Notes: generated by a model from the letters alone, not told the origin. A stretch of 64,000 bases of DNA from Alistipes sp. Marseille-P5061 (GCF_900290115.1 NZ_LT985748.1:62001-126000), one strand, 5' to 3'. Numbered from the stretch's first letter, positions 41,323-50,472 are shown. Translations and numbers: made by a program.

Positions 41323-41832
41323 ATGTCGATGATTTTCCGATTCCGCATGCTGAGTGACGAGAACGACAACTTCGTGCGCGACTACGAGGTGCCCTACGAC
41401 ATGACGCTGCTCGATTTCCACCGCTTCCTGCTCGAGTCGCTCGAGTATGAGGAGTGCATGACTTCGTTCTTCACGGCCGACGAACGGTGGGAGAAGCTCG
41501 GTGAGTTCACGCTCATGGACATGGGCGAAGATTCGCCTGGGGCGCCGCGCCCGATGGAGTCCGTGACGCTCGGACAGATTATCCACAACCTGCGCGACAG
41601 GCTGATTTACCTCTTCGACATGTTCGGCGACCGTGCTTACTTCCTCGAGCTGACGGGTGCCTACGAGGCGCGTCCGGGCGAGTCCTATCCGCGCGAAATC
41701 TATGCGCGCGAGGAGGTGCCCGACCAGTACCGCGCCGGGGTGGTGCAGTCGGGCGAAGGGTCGATTTTCGACGAGGTGATGGACGATTTCCGCGACTTCG
41801 AGGGGGATGACAACTACGACGACGAATACTAA
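41323..41832 (+). CDS. pRiA4b ORF-3-like (IS1096 passenger TnpR-like) protein
   Basis: 169 residues. MSMIFRFRMLSDENDNFVRDYEVPYDMTLLDFHRFLLESLEYEECMTSFFTADERWEKLGEFTLMDMG matches the small fold named after plasmid pRiA4b ORF-3, known from transposon passengers but also common as a chromosomal gene in Bacteroidetes. The C-terminus is strongly acidic (DDFRDFEGDDNYDDEY). Its function is unknown. Its last 26 bp overlap the start of miaA, suggesting translational coupling. An ATG 12 codons upstream overlaps the promoter and was rejected. Confidence 0.8.
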   Translation: MSMIFRFRMLSDENDNFVRDYEVPYDMTLLDFHRFLLESLEYEECMTSFFTADERWEKLGEFTLMDMGEDSPGAPRPMESVTLGQIIHNLRDRLIYLFDMFGDRAYFLELTGAYEARPGESYPREIYAREEVPDQYRAGVVQSGEGSIFDEVMDDFRDFEGDDNYDDEY

Positions 41833-42727
41833 ACGGCTCGTCGTAGTGGTGGGCCCTACGGGGTCGGGCAAGACCGACCTGGCCATCGCGCTGGCGCAGC
41901 ACTACGGGGCTCCGATTGTGTCGACCGATTCGCGGCAGTTCTACCGCGGCATGCCGATTGGCACGGCACAGCCCACGGCCCAACAGCTGCGTGCGGCCGA
42001 GCACCACTTCATCGCCTCGCATGACATCACGCAGGAGTTGAGCTGCGGCGCCTATGAGGTTGAAGCTCTGGCGCTTCTCGACCGGCTGTTCGAGCAGCAT
42101 CGGACGGTCATCGCCGTCGGCGGCTCGGGGCTCTACATCAAGGCGCTCTGCGAGGGAATGGACGAACTGCCGCAGGCCGACCCCGAACTGCGGGCGGCGC
42201 TCGCCGAGCAGCTGCGCGAAGAGGGAGTGGCGGCGCTCGCCGAGCGGCTGCGCACGCTCGACCCGCTCTACTACGAGCAGGTCGACCGCAGCAACCCCGC
42301 GAGGGTGGTGCGGGCGCTGGAGGTCTGCCTGCAGACGGGGCGCCCCTTCTCGGAGCTGCGCCTCGGGCGGCGCCGCGAGCGTCCGTTCGACATCGTGAAA
42401 ATCGGCATCGAGGTGCCGCGCGAGGAGCTCTACGAGCGCATCAACCGCCGCGTCGACGCCATGATGGCCGAGGGGCTCGAGGCCGAGGCCCGTGCGCTCT
42501 ATCCCTACCGCCATCTGAATGCCCTGCGGACGGTGGGCTACCGCGAGTTGTTCGACTTCTTCGAGGGGCGGTGCTCCCGCGACGAGGCCGTCGAGGCCAT
42601 CAAGCGCAACACGCGCCGCTATGCCAAGCGGCAGATGACCTGGTTCCGCCGCGACGGGGAGATTCGCTGGTTCCGCCGCGACGACCTCGAGGCGATGTTC
42701 CGCCATGTGGATTTTGGCGAATCGTAA
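41807..42727 (+). CDS. miaA: tRNA dimethylallyltransferase
   Basis: 306 residues, normal for MiaA. It adds a dimethylallyl group to A37 of tRNAs reading UNN codons. The P-loop GPTGSGKTDLAIALA is at the N-terminus, followed by DSRQFYRGMPIGTAQPT (prenyl-acceptor site), VGGSGLYIKAL and RNTRRYAKRQMTWFRRD, all hallmarks of the family. It overlaps the upstream gene by 26 bp. tRNA-Leu(TAA), a MiaA substrate class, lies 43 bp downstream. Confidence 0.96.
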   Translation: MTTTTTNTKRLVVVVGPTGSGKTDLAIALAQHYGAPIVSTDSRQFYRGMPIGTAQPTAQQLRAAEHHFIASHDITQELSCGAYEVEALALLDRLFEQHRTVIAVGGSGLYIKALCEGMDELPQADPELRAALAEQLREEGVAALAERLRTLDPLYYEQVDRSNPARVVRALEVCLQTGRPFSELRLGRRRERPFDIVKIGIEVPREELYERINRRVDAMMAEGLEAEARALYPYRHLNALRTVGYRELFDFFEGRCSRDEAVEAIKRNTRRYAKRQMTWFRRDGEIRWFRRDDLEAMFRHVDFGES

Positions 42728-42736
42728 ATTATTTCT

Positions 42737-42744
42737 TATTTTTG
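42737..42744 (+). promoter_or_regulatory. -7 element of tRNA-Leu
   Basis: TATTTTTG, matching TAnnTTTG, 25 bp before the tRNA 5' end. Confidence 0.6.
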
Positions 42745-42769
42745 CAGCGCCTCCGCACCGGAGGCGGGA

Positions 42770-42855
42770 GCTCGGATGGTGGAATAGGTAGACACGCCGG
42801 ACTTAAAATCCTGTGACCAGCAATGGTCGTGCGGGTTCGATTCCCGCTCCGAGTA
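42770..42855 (+). tRNA. tRNA-Leu (anticodon TAA)
   Basis: A class II tRNA of 86 nt: acceptor GCTCGGA/TCCGAGT, anticodon loop CTTAAAA with TAA at 42804-42806, a long variable arm (TGTGACCAGCAATGGTCGT), and T-arm GCGGGTTCGATTCCCGC. CCA is not encoded. Confidence 0.95.
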
Positions 42856-42884
42856 CGCAGGGGCTCCGCTCCGAATGGAACTAT

Positions 42885-42926
42885 CCGACTGACCGTGTGG
42901 CGTTTTGCGCGGTCAGTCGGTTCTTT
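42885..42926 (+). terminator. Terminator of tRNA-Leu
   Basis: CCGACTGACCG (42885-42895) pairs perfectly with CGGTCAGTCGG (42910-42920), followed by TTCTTTTTT. Confidence 0.9.
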
Positions 42927-42992
42927 TTTGCCCGCCGCGCGGCCCGAATGGCCTGAATGTCGGCCCAAAGGGTCCCGGAAGGCGCATTTTGT

Positions 42993-43022
42993 TTTGAAAT
43001 CCAAAATAATGCATTATCTTTG
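42993..43022 (+). promoter_or_regulatory. rho promoter
   Basis: TTTG (42993-42996), an 18-bp spacer and TATCTTTG (43015-43022); leader of about 62 nt before the rho ATG. Confidence 0.75.
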
Positions 43023-43090
43023 CATGCGAATTCCGAACGCCGGGCGCCCGCCCGGGTACAATCATCATTAAGAATTTTACACGTTACCTT

Positions 43091-44806
43091 ATGCAGGATT
43101 TGAAAGCGCTGGAAGGGAAAAGCCTTGCCGAACTGCGTGAAATCGCCAAGGCCCTGGGCCTGAAGAATGTCATGGCCAAGAAGAAGCGCGAACTGATAGA
43201 GACCATCGCCGGAAACGGTGCCGGGGAGCCCGCGGCGTCCGAAACGCCCGCCGCACAACCCGCGGCTCAGCCTGCGGCCGAGGCGCCCGCCAAACCGCGT
43301 CGCGGACGCCGTCCGCGGCTCAAGCCGGCCGAGGAGGCTGCGCAGCAGAGCGTAGAGCCGGCCGCCGGACCCGTTGTCGACGGTTCTCTGGTCGAAGGGG
43401 CCGAGGAGCTCTCTGCCGAAACCGGGATGCCGGCCGCCGCGGCCGATGCTCCGACGGACGGCGCCGAGACCCGCGCTGCCGGAGCCGACGCACCGGCTGC
43501 GGCCGAAGGACAGGCCCAGCCCGCACTGGCCGGGAAGCGCCGCGGCCGCAAGCCCAAGAACGCGGCGCACCAGCAGCCCTCGGAGGCGCCCGCTGCCGAG
43601 CGGGGCGCTGCGGCGCCGCAGCCTCAGGCCGCCACGGTGCAGGATGCCATCCGCTCGCTCGACGAGGAGGTCATCACGAAGGATGACTTCGCCGGGGAGG
43701 TCGAGGGCGAGGGCGTGCTCGAAATCATGCCCGACGGCTACGGATTCCTCCGCTCGGCCGACTACAACTACCTCAATTCGCCCGACGACATCTACGTCTC
43801 GCCCTCGCAAATCAAGTTCTTCGGTCTGAAGCCGGGCGATACGGTCAACGGCGTCATCCGCCCCCCGAAGGAGGGCGAGAAGTACTTCCCGCTGGTGCGT
43901 GTCAACGAAATCAACGGCCTGAAGCCCGAATACATCCGCGACCGGGTGCAGTTCGAGTACATGACGCCGCTCTTTCCCAACGAGAAGTTCTGCCTGACGG
44001 GCAACGGCCACAACAACCTCACCACGCGCATCGTAGACCTCTTCTCGCCCATCGGCAAGGGGCAGCGCGCGCTGATTGTCGCCCAGCCCAAGACGGGTAA
44101 GACGATGCTCATGCAGTCGATTATCAACGCCATAGCCGACAACCATCCCGACGTCTATCTGATTGTGCTGCTCATCGACGAGCGCCCCGAGGAGGTGACC
44201 GAGATGGCGCGCAACGCCAAGGCCGAGGTCGTCGCCTCGACCTTCGACGAGCAGGCCTCGCGCCACGTGAAGGTGGCCGAGATGGTGCTCGAGAAGGCCA
44301 AGCGGATGGTCGAGTGCGGCCACGACGTGGTGATTTTCCTCGACTCCATCACCCGTCTGGCGCGTGCCTACAACTCCGTGCAGCCCGCCTCGGGCAAGGT
44401 GCTCTCGGGCGGTGTCGACGCCAATGCGCTCCACAAGCCCAAGCGCTTCTTCGGTGCCGCGCGCAATACGGAGGAGAAGGGCTCGCTGACGATTATCGCC
44501 ACGGCGCTCATCGACACCGGTTCGAAGATGGACGAGGTGATTTTCGAGGAGTTCAAGGGCACGGGCAACATGGAGCTGCAGCTCGACCGCAAGCTGGCCA
44601 ACAAGCGCGTCTACCCGGCCGTCGACGTGATTGCCTCGGGTACGCGCCGCGAAGATTTGCTGCTGCCGCGTGACGTGATGAACCGCACGTGGGTGCTGCG
44701 CAAGTACCTTTCGGACATGACGCCCGTCGAGGCGATGGAGTTCCTCCAGAAGCAGATGAATCTGACGGAGACCAACGAGGAGTTCCTCGCAACGATGAAC
44801 CACTGA
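43091..44806 (+). CDS. rho: Transcription termination factor Rho
   Basis: 571 residues, longer than the ~420 of E. coli Rho. Residues 1-45 are the Rho N-terminal helical domain ([33 protein letters not shown]). Residues ~45-190 are an Ala/Pro/Glu-rich low-complexity insertion with basic RGRRPR-type patches, a feature of Bacteroidetes Rho. A cold-shock-type RNA-binding domain follows ([34 protein letters not shown]). The hexameric ATPase core has Walker A PKTGKT (~332-337) and Walker [11 protein letters not shown] (~413). It terminates transcription ATP-dependently. A proper promoter and its own leader precede it. Confidence 0.97.
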   Translation: MQDLKALEGKSLAELREIAKALGLKNVMAKKKRELIETIAGNGAGEPAASETPAAQPAAQPAAEAPAKPRRGRRPRLKPAEEAAQQSVEPAAGPVVDGSLVEGAEELSAETGMPAAAADAPTDGAETRAAGADAPAAAEGQAQPALAGKRRGRKPKNAAHQQPSEAPAAERGAAAPQPQAATVQDAIRSLDEEVITKDDFAGEVEGEGVLEIMPDGYGFLRSADYNYLNSPDDIYVSPSQIKFFGLKPGDTVNGVIRPPKEGEKYFPLVRVNEINGLKPEYIRDRVQFEYMTPLFPNEKFCLTGNGHNNLTTRIVDLFSPIGKGQRALIVAQPKTGKTMLMQSIINAIADNHPDVYLIVLLIDERPEEVTEMARNAKAEVVASTFDEQASRHVKVAEMVLEKAKRMVECGHDVVIFLDSITRLARAYNSVQPASGKVLSGGVDANALHKPKRFFGAARNTEEKGSLTIIATALIDTGSKMDEVIFEEFKGTGNMELQLDRKLANKRVYPAVDVIASGTRREDLLLPRDVMNRTWVLRKYLSDMTPVEAMEFLQKQMNLTETNEEFLATMNH

Positions 44807-44849
44807 TGGAGGTGGACGAGAAGAAACCTTTGGATAACAAACGATTACT

Positions 44850-45620
44850 ATGAAACGTATTGTTCTTTTGTGCTGCAGCCTCGTGCTGGCCCAGGCCTCG
44901 CTGGCGTGGGGGCCCAAGGGGCACGACGTGACGGCCTACATCGCCGAATGCCACCTGACGCCCGAGGCTGCCGAGGCGGTCGACAAGGTGCTGGGCGGCC
45001 ACTCGCTGGTCTACTACGCCAACTGGCTCGACAACGCCAGCCACCAGCCCGAATATGCCTATACGAAGACGTGGCACTACCGTAACATCGACGCCGGGCA
45101 GACGCTCGAGACGATGCCCGTGAATCCCGACGGCGACGTGCTGACGGCCGTCGAGCAGCTCGTCGAGCGGCTCTCGTCGGGGGAGCTCTCGCCCGAGGAG
45201 GAGGCGCTTGACCTCAAGATGCTGATTCATCTGGTGGGCGACATGCACTGCCCGATGCATCTGGGGCACCTCTCCGACCTGGGGGGCAACCGGGTGCCGG
45301 TGACCGTCTTCGGCCGCTCGTCGAACCTCCATGCGGCGTGGGATACGACCCTTCCCGAGTCGGCCCACAAATGGAGCTATACGGAGTGGCAGGAGCAGAT
45401 TGACCGTCTGGCCGACGACGAAGTGATGCTCGTCGAGTCGGGGCTGCCGCGCGACTGGGCCCTCGAGACGTGGGCGCTTTGCAGCGAAATCTACGGTGCG
45501 ACACCCGAAGGAAGCTCCATATCATACGATTACGTGGCGCGATATGCCCCGGTGGTGGAGCGCCAGTTCCTGCGCGGCGGATACCGTCTGGCCCGGCTGT
45601 TGAACGAGATTTACCGATAG
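44850..45620 (+). CDS. S1/P1 family zinc nuclease
   Basis: 256 residues. The signal peptide is cleaved before Trp20, so that mature Trp1 (WGPKGHDV) can chelate zinc as in all S1/P1 nucleases. The other ligands are His25, the WHYRNID motif, HLVGDMHCPMH, and the GGN...NLHAAWD motif. It should cleave single-stranded DNA or RNA and 3'-phosphates in the periplasm. It follows rho by 43 bp and may be co-transcribed. A terminator lies ~160 bp downstream. Confidence 0.93.
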   Translation: MKRIVLLCCSLVLAQASLAWGPKGHDVTAYIAECHLTPEAAEAVDKVLGGHSLVYYANWLDNASHQPEYAYTKTWHYRNIDAGQTLETMPVNPDGDVLTAVEQLVERLSSGELSPEEEALDLKMLIHLVGDMHCPMHLGHLSDLGGNRVPVTVFGRSSNLHAAWDTTLPESAHKWSYTEWQEQIDRLADDEVMLVESGLPRDWALETWALCSEIYGATPEGSSISYDYVARYAPVVERQFLRGGYRLARLLNEIYR

Positions 45621-45778
45621 CGGGGGAGGCTGCTCCCCATAAGTGGTGAGTTCACACGAACGAAAATACTCATTTGTGGCGATTGTCCGGCGCGTTGTTT
45701 TGCCCGACCTTTGTATCGAGAACAATAAGCAGAAAATTCAGCCATTGCATTGTTTGTATTGTTAATGTTTGTGTGTGG

Positions 45779-45808
45779 AACCCGTCCTCGACCGAGGGCG
45801 GGTTTTTT
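45779..45808 (+). terminator. Intrinsic terminator after the S1/P1 nuclease
   Basis: AACCCGTCCTC (45779-45789) pairs with GAGGGCGGGTT (45794-45804) with one mismatch, followed by a T-run to 45808. Confidence 0.85.
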
Positions 45809-46043
45809 GTTGGCCGGCGGTGGGGGAGAACGGTACGGCAGCAGGCGGAGCGAGCGGCCTTCGGAGCGAGCGGCGGATATGCGGGGAGGACAAGTGGGCC
45901 GGTGCCGGCGTGGGTGAGCGGAGAATGCGGCGGTGCGGTAGGAAGCGGAGGCAGAGGCGGGTGTGGAAAGCGGGGTTCCCGGAGCGGAGCGACGAGGGCG
46001 GCGGATATTGTTGCTGACTGCGGAGCCGCACGGAGCAAAAAAA

Positions 46044-46072
46044 CGCCTGCCCATCGGTCGGAAGGGCAGGCG
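46044..46072 (-). terminator. Minus-strand terminator, second copy met by the polymerase
   Basis: CGCCTGCCC (46044-46052) pairs with GGGCAGGCG (46064-46072); on the minus strand it is followed by seven T. Confidence 0.85.
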
Positions 46073-46265
46073 GATAAGTGGTCGGCGGGTGGTTGGCGGG
46101 ACTGTCGGGCCGCAGCCGGAGCCGTCATGGCGTGGGTGAGCGGAGAATGCGGCGGTGCGGTAGGAAGCGGAGGCAGAGGCGGGTGTGGAAAGCGGGGTTC
46201 CCGGAGCGGAGCGACGAGGGCGGCGGATATTGTTGCTGACTGCGGAGCCGCACGGAGCAAAAAAA

Positions 46266-46294
46266 CGCCTGCCCATCGGTCGGAAGGGCAGGCG
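46266..46294 (-). terminator. Minus-strand terminator of the lipid-glycosylation operon
   Basis: Identical to 46044-46072, shifted by 222 bp; the first terminator met after the stop at 46402. Confidence 0.87.
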
Positions 46295-46401
46295 GATAAG
46301 TGGTCGGCGGGTGGTTGGCGGGACTGTCGGGCCGCAGCCGGAGCCGTCATCGGCTGGAGGGGGCGGCAGGCCGGGGCGGGGAGTTGGCTCTGCTGTGCGG
46401 G

Positions 46402-48099
46402 TTACTGCCGGTCGGTCGGGGCCGGGGTTGCAATTCGGACCGCAGTGTCAGCCGTTTCCGCGGCGTCGGTGCCGGTCGGGGCAGTGTCGGTCGGCTCAGC
46501 ACTGCCGGCTTCGGCCGGTTCCGCAGTATCGGTGTCGGCCGGGGTGATTTCGACCAGCAGGTACTCGCCTACGGGGTGCAGCCGCTTGCCGGCAAGGAAC
46601 CGCTGCATGGCGTCGTCCTGCTCCAGTTTGCGCGCCGCGAGCATCAGAATACCCTCGGTCACCTCGCCCGCAAGCACCTCGTCGGTCGTCACCGCCCGGA
46701 CCGGAGCCCCCAGGTAGGCATCCATCGACTCGGGACGGCGCACCTCCCAGCTGTAATAGGCCGTCGTGCCGTTCGTCCGGGCCAGTTCGACGGCCTGGCG
46801 GCACATGGTGCCGTAGCCCAGCAGGGTGTTGAGCCGCGGCAGGGCCATGCCGCCGACAAAGAGGGCTGCCAGAAGCCCCGCGGCCAGCGTATTGATGGCG
46901 TGCCGGAGCGTCTGCTCCCGCCACAGAAGTGTCAGCGCCGCGATGCCAGCGGCGGTGAGCAGCGCCGTGGCGGCCAGGCACCAGCCGTTGCCCAGGAAGG
47001 CGAGGTCGGCGTTCTGCCGCAGCACGACGGCAGCCGGAAGCGCCGCGCACCAGATGAGGGCCGGAAGGGCTACGGTCGCCTTCATCCACCGTGCCGGGGG
47101 CATCCGCTGCGCCAGCGATGCGGCCAGGTAGACGAAGAAGGGGAAGGTCGGCGCGAGGTAGACGGCCAGCTTCGAGCTGAAGAGCGACAGCATGACCAGC
47201 GTCGAGACGATGACGGTGAGGAAGAGGCGCTCGAGGTCGGTCATCCGCATGCGGCGCACCAGCGCCGTGAGGATGATGCCCGCGATGAGCAGCGACCAGG
47301 GGGCCAGCGAGTACCAGTACGACACGAGGTAGTACCAGAAGGGCTCCTTGTGGTGGAAGGCGTCGACGGCGCGGTCGATTGTCTGGTGGAAGAGCAGGTT
47401 ATTGAGGTACTCCGACCCGCCCTCGAGCCAGACGGCCAGGAACCAGAGGGCGCTGCAGCCGGCGATGATGCCCCACGTGTACCATCCGCAGCAGCGGGCG
47501 ATGAGCCGCGGCTTGCGCTCGACGAGCAGGAAGAGCGTCGCCGAGAGCAGCGGGACGAGCAGCCCGACCGGCCCCTTGGTGAAGAGCGCCAGCCAGGTGA
47601 AGAGCGCGAAGAGCGTGCGGTGGAGCCGCTCGCTGCCCGTGCCGGTGTAGAGTTGCCAGAAGGAGTAGAGCGCCAGCGTGATGAACATGCACATGAGCAT
47701 GTCCATCCGCACGCAGACCGCCAGCCCGAGGAAGAGCCCGCTGGTCATCAGCATCAGGGCGGCCGTCATGCGGTTGCGCCTTTCGACGACGGTGCGCAGC
47801 CAGCGCTCCATGGTGGCGAGGATGACCATCGCCGGCAGCAGCGCCAGCAGCGCGAGGTAGAGCATCTGGTGCTGTCCGAAGAGGAGCCGGCCCAGCATGA
47901 CGAGCCACAGGTAGAGGGGCGGTTTGTCGGCGTAGGGCTCGCCCTGGAAGGTGAAGGTGAAGAGGTGCCCCTCGCGCAGCGCCTCGTCGGCGATGCTCAG
48001 GTAGCGCAGTTCGTTCGAGGGGGTGAAGTCCCGGAGGAGCATCACCGGAAGCAGGGCCAGCAGGCAGCCGGCCAGCAGCAGCGGGAATCTATGCTTCAT
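46402..48099 (-). CDS. ArnT-like GT39 membrane glycosyltransferase
   Basis: 565 residues from ATG 48099 (MKHRFPLLLAGCLLALLPVMLL). It has about 11-12 transmembrane segments and the family signature RDFTPSNELRYLSIADEALREGHLFTFTFQGEPYADKPPLYLWLVMLGRLLFG. The acidic residue after the first helix and the ADKPPL motif are typical of GT39/ArnT enzymes. These move a sugar from a polyprenyl-phosphate donor onto lipid A or another periplasmic acceptor. The C-terminal ~35 residues are a Thr/Ala/Glu-rich tail. It overlaps the upstream gene by 11 bp. Together with the epimerase and GT2 genes it could add galacturonate or another uronic-acid-derived sugar. That is inference. Confidence 0.87.
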   Translation of the reverse strand: MKHRFPLLLAGCLLALLPVMLLRDFTPSNELRYLSIADEALREGHLFTFTFQGEPYADKPPLYLWLVMLGRLLFGQHQMLYLALLALLPAMVILATMERWLRTVVERRNRMTAALMLMTSGLFLGLAVCVRMDMLMCMFITLALYSFWQLYTGTGSERLHRTLFALFTWLALFTKGPVGLLVPLLSATLFLLVERKPRLIARCCGWYTWGIIAGCSALWFLAVWLEGGSEYLNNLLFHQTIDRAVDAFHHKEPFWYYLVSYWYSLAPWSLLIAGIILTALVRRMRMTDLERLFLTVIVSTLVMLSLFSSKLAVYLAPTFPFFVYLAASLAQRMPPARWMKATVALPALIWCAALPAAVVLRQNADLAFLGNGWCLAATALLTAAGIAALTLLWREQTLRHAINTLAAGLLAALFVGGMALPRLNTLLGYGTMCRQAVELARTNGTTAYYSWEVRRPESMDAYLGAPVRAVTTDEVLAGEVTEGILMLAARKLEQDDAMQRFLAGKRLHPVGEYLLVEITPADTDTAEPAEAGSAEPTDTAPTGTDAAETADTAVRIATPAPTDRQ

Positions 48100-48712
48100 G
48101 GTCGTGTTTGCGTCCGATAAGGAGGTTGCGGGCATAGGCTATGAATCCGACCGACTGACCCAGAATGAGCACCGGGTCGAGGCGAATCAGACCGTAGCAG
48201 ACAATCATGGCCGAGCCCACGAGGCTCATGGCCCAGAATCCGACCGGCAGGCTCGACTCGCCGTGGCGCGCCGAGTAGAGCCACTGGTAGACGAAGCGCA
48301 GCGAGAAGATGGCTTGCCCTACGGAGCCGAAGAGCAGCAGCCAGAGGGGCACCTGGTCGTTCTGGAGGAAGTCCCGCACGAAGGCCTCGGCATGGCCGGC
48401 GATGGCCACGAGCGCCGCCACGGGCGTGAGGAGCAGCACAGCCCTCAGCAGCAGCGGAATGCGGCGGTAGAGTCCCTTCAGATTGAGGTTCCAGAGGTAG
48501 ATGTAGTAGGAAATCAGCTGCCCGAGGATGATGGAGAAGTCGTCGCGCAGCCATCCGTAGAGGAAGAGCAGCCACGACCCGGCCAGCGAACATATCCAGT
48601 AGGCCGAGGGCGAGACGATGCGGTGCGCCCGCTCCGAGAGGACCCACTGGATGAGGATGCGCGCCGAGAAGAAGAGCTGCGCCAGAAAGCCGATGGCGTA
48701 AATCCACCCCAT
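48089..48712 (-). CDS. Lipid-A-biosynthesis-N-terminal-domain membrane protein
   Basis: 207 residues with about six transmembrane helices. Two related halves are visible: MGWIYAIGFLAQLFFSARILIQWVLSERAHRIVSPSAYWICSLAGSWLLFLYGWLRDDFSIILGQLISYYIYLWNL and LFGSVGQAIFSLRFVYQWLYSARHGESSLPVGFWAMSLVGSAMIVCYGLIRLDPVLILGQSVGFIAYARNL. Both match the LABN domain, so the protein is an internal duplication of it. The domain occurs alone or fused to lipid A or glycosyltransferase genes and may move a lipid-linked sugar across the membrane; its biochemistry is not settled. It is co-transcribed with GT2 and ArnT-like genes (3 bp and overlapping spacing). Confidence 0.88.
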   Translation of the reverse strand: MGWIYAIGFLAQLFFSARILIQWVLSERAHRIVSPSAYWICSLAGSWLLFLYGWLRDDFSIILGQLISYYIYLWNLNLKGLYRRIPLLLRAVLLLTPVAALVAIAGHAEAFVRDFLQNDQVPLWLLLFGSVGQAIFSLRFVYQWLYSARHGESSLPVGFWAMSLVGSAMIVCYGLIRLDPVLILGQSVGFIAYARNLLIGRKHDHEA

Positions 48713-48715
48713 GGC

Positions 48716-49447
48716 CTACAGGTTGGTGGGTCCGACCCGGTAGTTGATGGCCCGCTTGCGCATCCAGCGGTAGGCGAAGCAGTCCATCAGCGGGGAGATG
48801 AGCCGGTTCCAGAGGTGGAACTTCGAGGCGCCGGCCGTGCGCGGGTAGTGCGGCACGGGGGTTTCGGCATAGGTGGCACCCTCCTGCAGCAGAATGAGCG
48901 CCGGCAGGAAGCGGTGCATCCCCTTGAAGAGGGGCAGGCGTTTGGCCGCCGGCGTCTGCATCACCTTGAGCGGGCAGCCCGTGTCGGTGGCGCCGTCGTG
49001 GGTCATCATCCGGCGGAACGAGTTGGCGAACTTCGACTGGAAGCGCTTGAAGAGCGAGTCCTTGCGTCCGGCGCGGATGCCCGTGGCGAGCTGATGCTCG
49101 ACGGCCAGCGGCAGCAGCCGCTCGAAATCCTCGGGATGGGTCTGCAGGTCGGCGTCGATGTAGCCCACCAGCGGCGACTCGGCGTGGTCGATTCCGGCCT
49201 TGAGCGCGGCGCTCAGCCCGGCGTTGCGCACGAAGGAGAGGTAGTAGAAGTGGGGGTTGCGGGCGCAGATGCGCTGCAGCAGCTCGAGGCTTCCGTCCGT
49301 CGAGCCGTCGTTGATGAAGAGCACGCAGCTGCGTCGCGATGCCGCGGGGAGGTAGTGTGCGAAGGCCTCCTCGAGCCGGTCGATGTTGTCCCGCTCGTTG
49401 TAGACGGGGACAATAATCGTAAATTCGTATTCCGATGTATGGTTCAT
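48716..49447 (-). CDS. Glycosyltransferase family 2 (polyprenyl-phosphate sugar transferase type)
   Basis: 243 residues from ATG 49447; the frame remains open far upstream but that is antisense shadow within the epimerase gene. It has FTIIVPVYNERDNIDRLEEAF, FINDGSTDGSLELLQ, AALKAGIDHAESPLVGYIDADLQTHPEDF (with the DAD metal motif) and GCPLKVMQTPAAKRLPLFKGMHRFLPALI. The latter is typical of dolichol-phosphate mannose synthase/ArnC-type GT2 enzymes. The two C-terminal membrane helices of ArnC are missing, so it is a soluble or peripheral form. It would load a nucleotide sugar onto polyprenyl phosphate for the ArnT-like enzyme. Confidence 0.88.
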   Translation of the reverse strand: MNHTSEYEFTIIVPVYNERDNIDRLEEAFAHYLPAASRRSCVLFINDGSTDGSLELLQRICARNPHFYYLSFVRNAGLSAALKAGIDHAESPLVGYIDADLQTHPEDFERLLPLAVEHQLATGIRAGRKDSLFKRFQSKFANSFRRMMTHDGATDTGCPLKVMQTPAAKRLPLFKGMHRFLPALILLQEGATYAETPVPHYPRTAGASKFHLWNRLISPLMDCFAYRWMRKRAINYRVGPTNL

Positions 49448-49455
49448 GTCCGTAT

Positions 49456-50472
49456 TCAGTTCTTCAAGGGGTTCTTGTCGGAGAGGTACCACGCGGCGAA
49501 GCGGCCGATGCCCTCGGCGAGCGTCACGCGGGGCTGGAAGTGAATCCGCTCCTGCAGATGGGTCGTGTCGGCCCACGTGCAGGGGACGTCGCCCGGCTGC
49601 ATGGGCTGCAGGTCGAGCTGCGCCGTGCGGCCGAGCGCCCGCTCGAGCGTATGGATGAACTCCATGAGCTCCATCGGGCTGCCGTGGCCGATGTTGAAGA
49701 GCTCGGTGGGGATGGCGCCCGAGGGCACCTGGTCGAGCAGCCGCACCACCCCCTCGACGATGTCGTCGATGTAGGTGAAGTCGCGCCGCATGTCGCCGTG
49801 GTTGAAGACCCGAATCGGCTTCCCCGCGAGGATGCTCCGCGTGAAGAGCATCGGGGCCATGTCGGGGCGTCCCCACGGGCCGTAGACCGTGAAGAAGCGG
49901 AGCCCCGTGAGCGGCAGCGCGTAGAGCCGCGCGTAGACCTCGGCGATGAGTTCGTCGCTGCGCTTGGTGGCGGCGTAGAGCGATACGGGGTGGTTCACGG
50001 GGTCGCTCTCGGCGAAGGGGACCTTCGTGTTGCCTCCGTAGACGGAGCTCGACGAGGCGTAGAGGACGTGGCCGACGCCCTGCTTGCGGCAGCACTCGAG
50101 CAGGTTGACGAATCCGAGCACGTTGCTGCTGGCGTAGGCAATCGGGTTCTCGAGCGAGTAGCGGACGCCGGCCTGCGCCGCCAGATGGATGACCCGGTCG
50201 AAGCGTTCGGCGGCGAAGAGCCCCTCGAGTACCGCGACATCCTCGATGTGCATCTGTGCGAAGCGCATCGGGGCGGTACGCGACGACCGGAGCTGCGGGG
50301 TGTCGTCCGTCGGGGCGTCGATGCCCAGTTCGGCCAGCCGGGCCAGCTTCAGGCGGACGTCGTAGTAGTCGTTGAGCGAGTCGATGCCCGTGATTTGGTG
50401 ACCTTCGTCGAGCAGCCGGCGGCAGAGGTGGTAGCCGATGAATCCGGCGGCTCCCGTAATCAGTATCTTCAT
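49456..50472 (-). CDS. NAD-dependent epimerase, UDP-glucuronate 4-epimerase type
   Basis: 338 residues from ATG 50472 (MKILITGAAGFIGYHLCRRLLDEGHQITGIDSLNDYYDVRLKLARL). The Rossmann motif GAAGFIG, the catalytic SSSSVYGGN and YAATK (Tyr-x-x-x-Lys), and the DSLNDYYDVRLK stretch are characteristic of UDP-glucuronate 4-epimerases, which make UDP-galacturonate. FFTVYGPWGRPDMA is also typical. The ORF is open ~106 codons further upstream, but that part is a Lys/Arg/Ala-rich stretch without epimerase similarity and is probably not translated. It is the first gene of the four-gene operon and sets its sugar supply. Confidence 0.92.
   Translation of the reverse strand: MKILITGAAGFIGYHLCRRLLDEGHQITGIDSLNDYYDVRLKLARLAELGIDAPTDDTPQLRSSRTAPMRFAQMHIEDVAVLEGLFAAERFDRVIHLAAQAGVRYSLENPIAYASSNVLGFVNLLECCRKQGVGHVLYASSSSVYGGNTKVPFAESDPVNHPVSLYAATKRSDELIAEVYARLYALPLTGLRFFTVYGPWGRPDMAPMLFTRSILAGKPIRVFNHGDMRRDFTYIDDIVEGVVRLLDQVPSGAIPTELFNIGHGSPMELMEFIHTLERALGRTAQLDLQPMQPGDVPCTWADTTHLQERIHFQPRVTLAEGIGRFAAWYLSDKNPLKN

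Larger units (their letters stand above)
45907..46350. repeat. Perfect 222-bp tandem duplication
   Basis: Positions 45907-46128 and 46129-46350 are identical base for base and directly adjacent. Each copy carries one minus-strand intrinsic terminator. The stretch lies in the 780-bp gap between the S1/P1 nuclease and the ArnT-like gene, with no convincing gene inside. The lack of any divergence suggests a recent duplication. Confidence 0.95.

Noticed and set aside
42881..44917. A 678-codon minus-strand frame antisense to rho
   Set aside because: Rho is certain on the plus strand; the antisense translation is His/Arg/Val-rich without domains.
45650..45690. A third copy of the ~80-bp intergenic element
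   Set aside because: Only part of the core (AAAAT...CATTTGT) matches and the stem is not formed.
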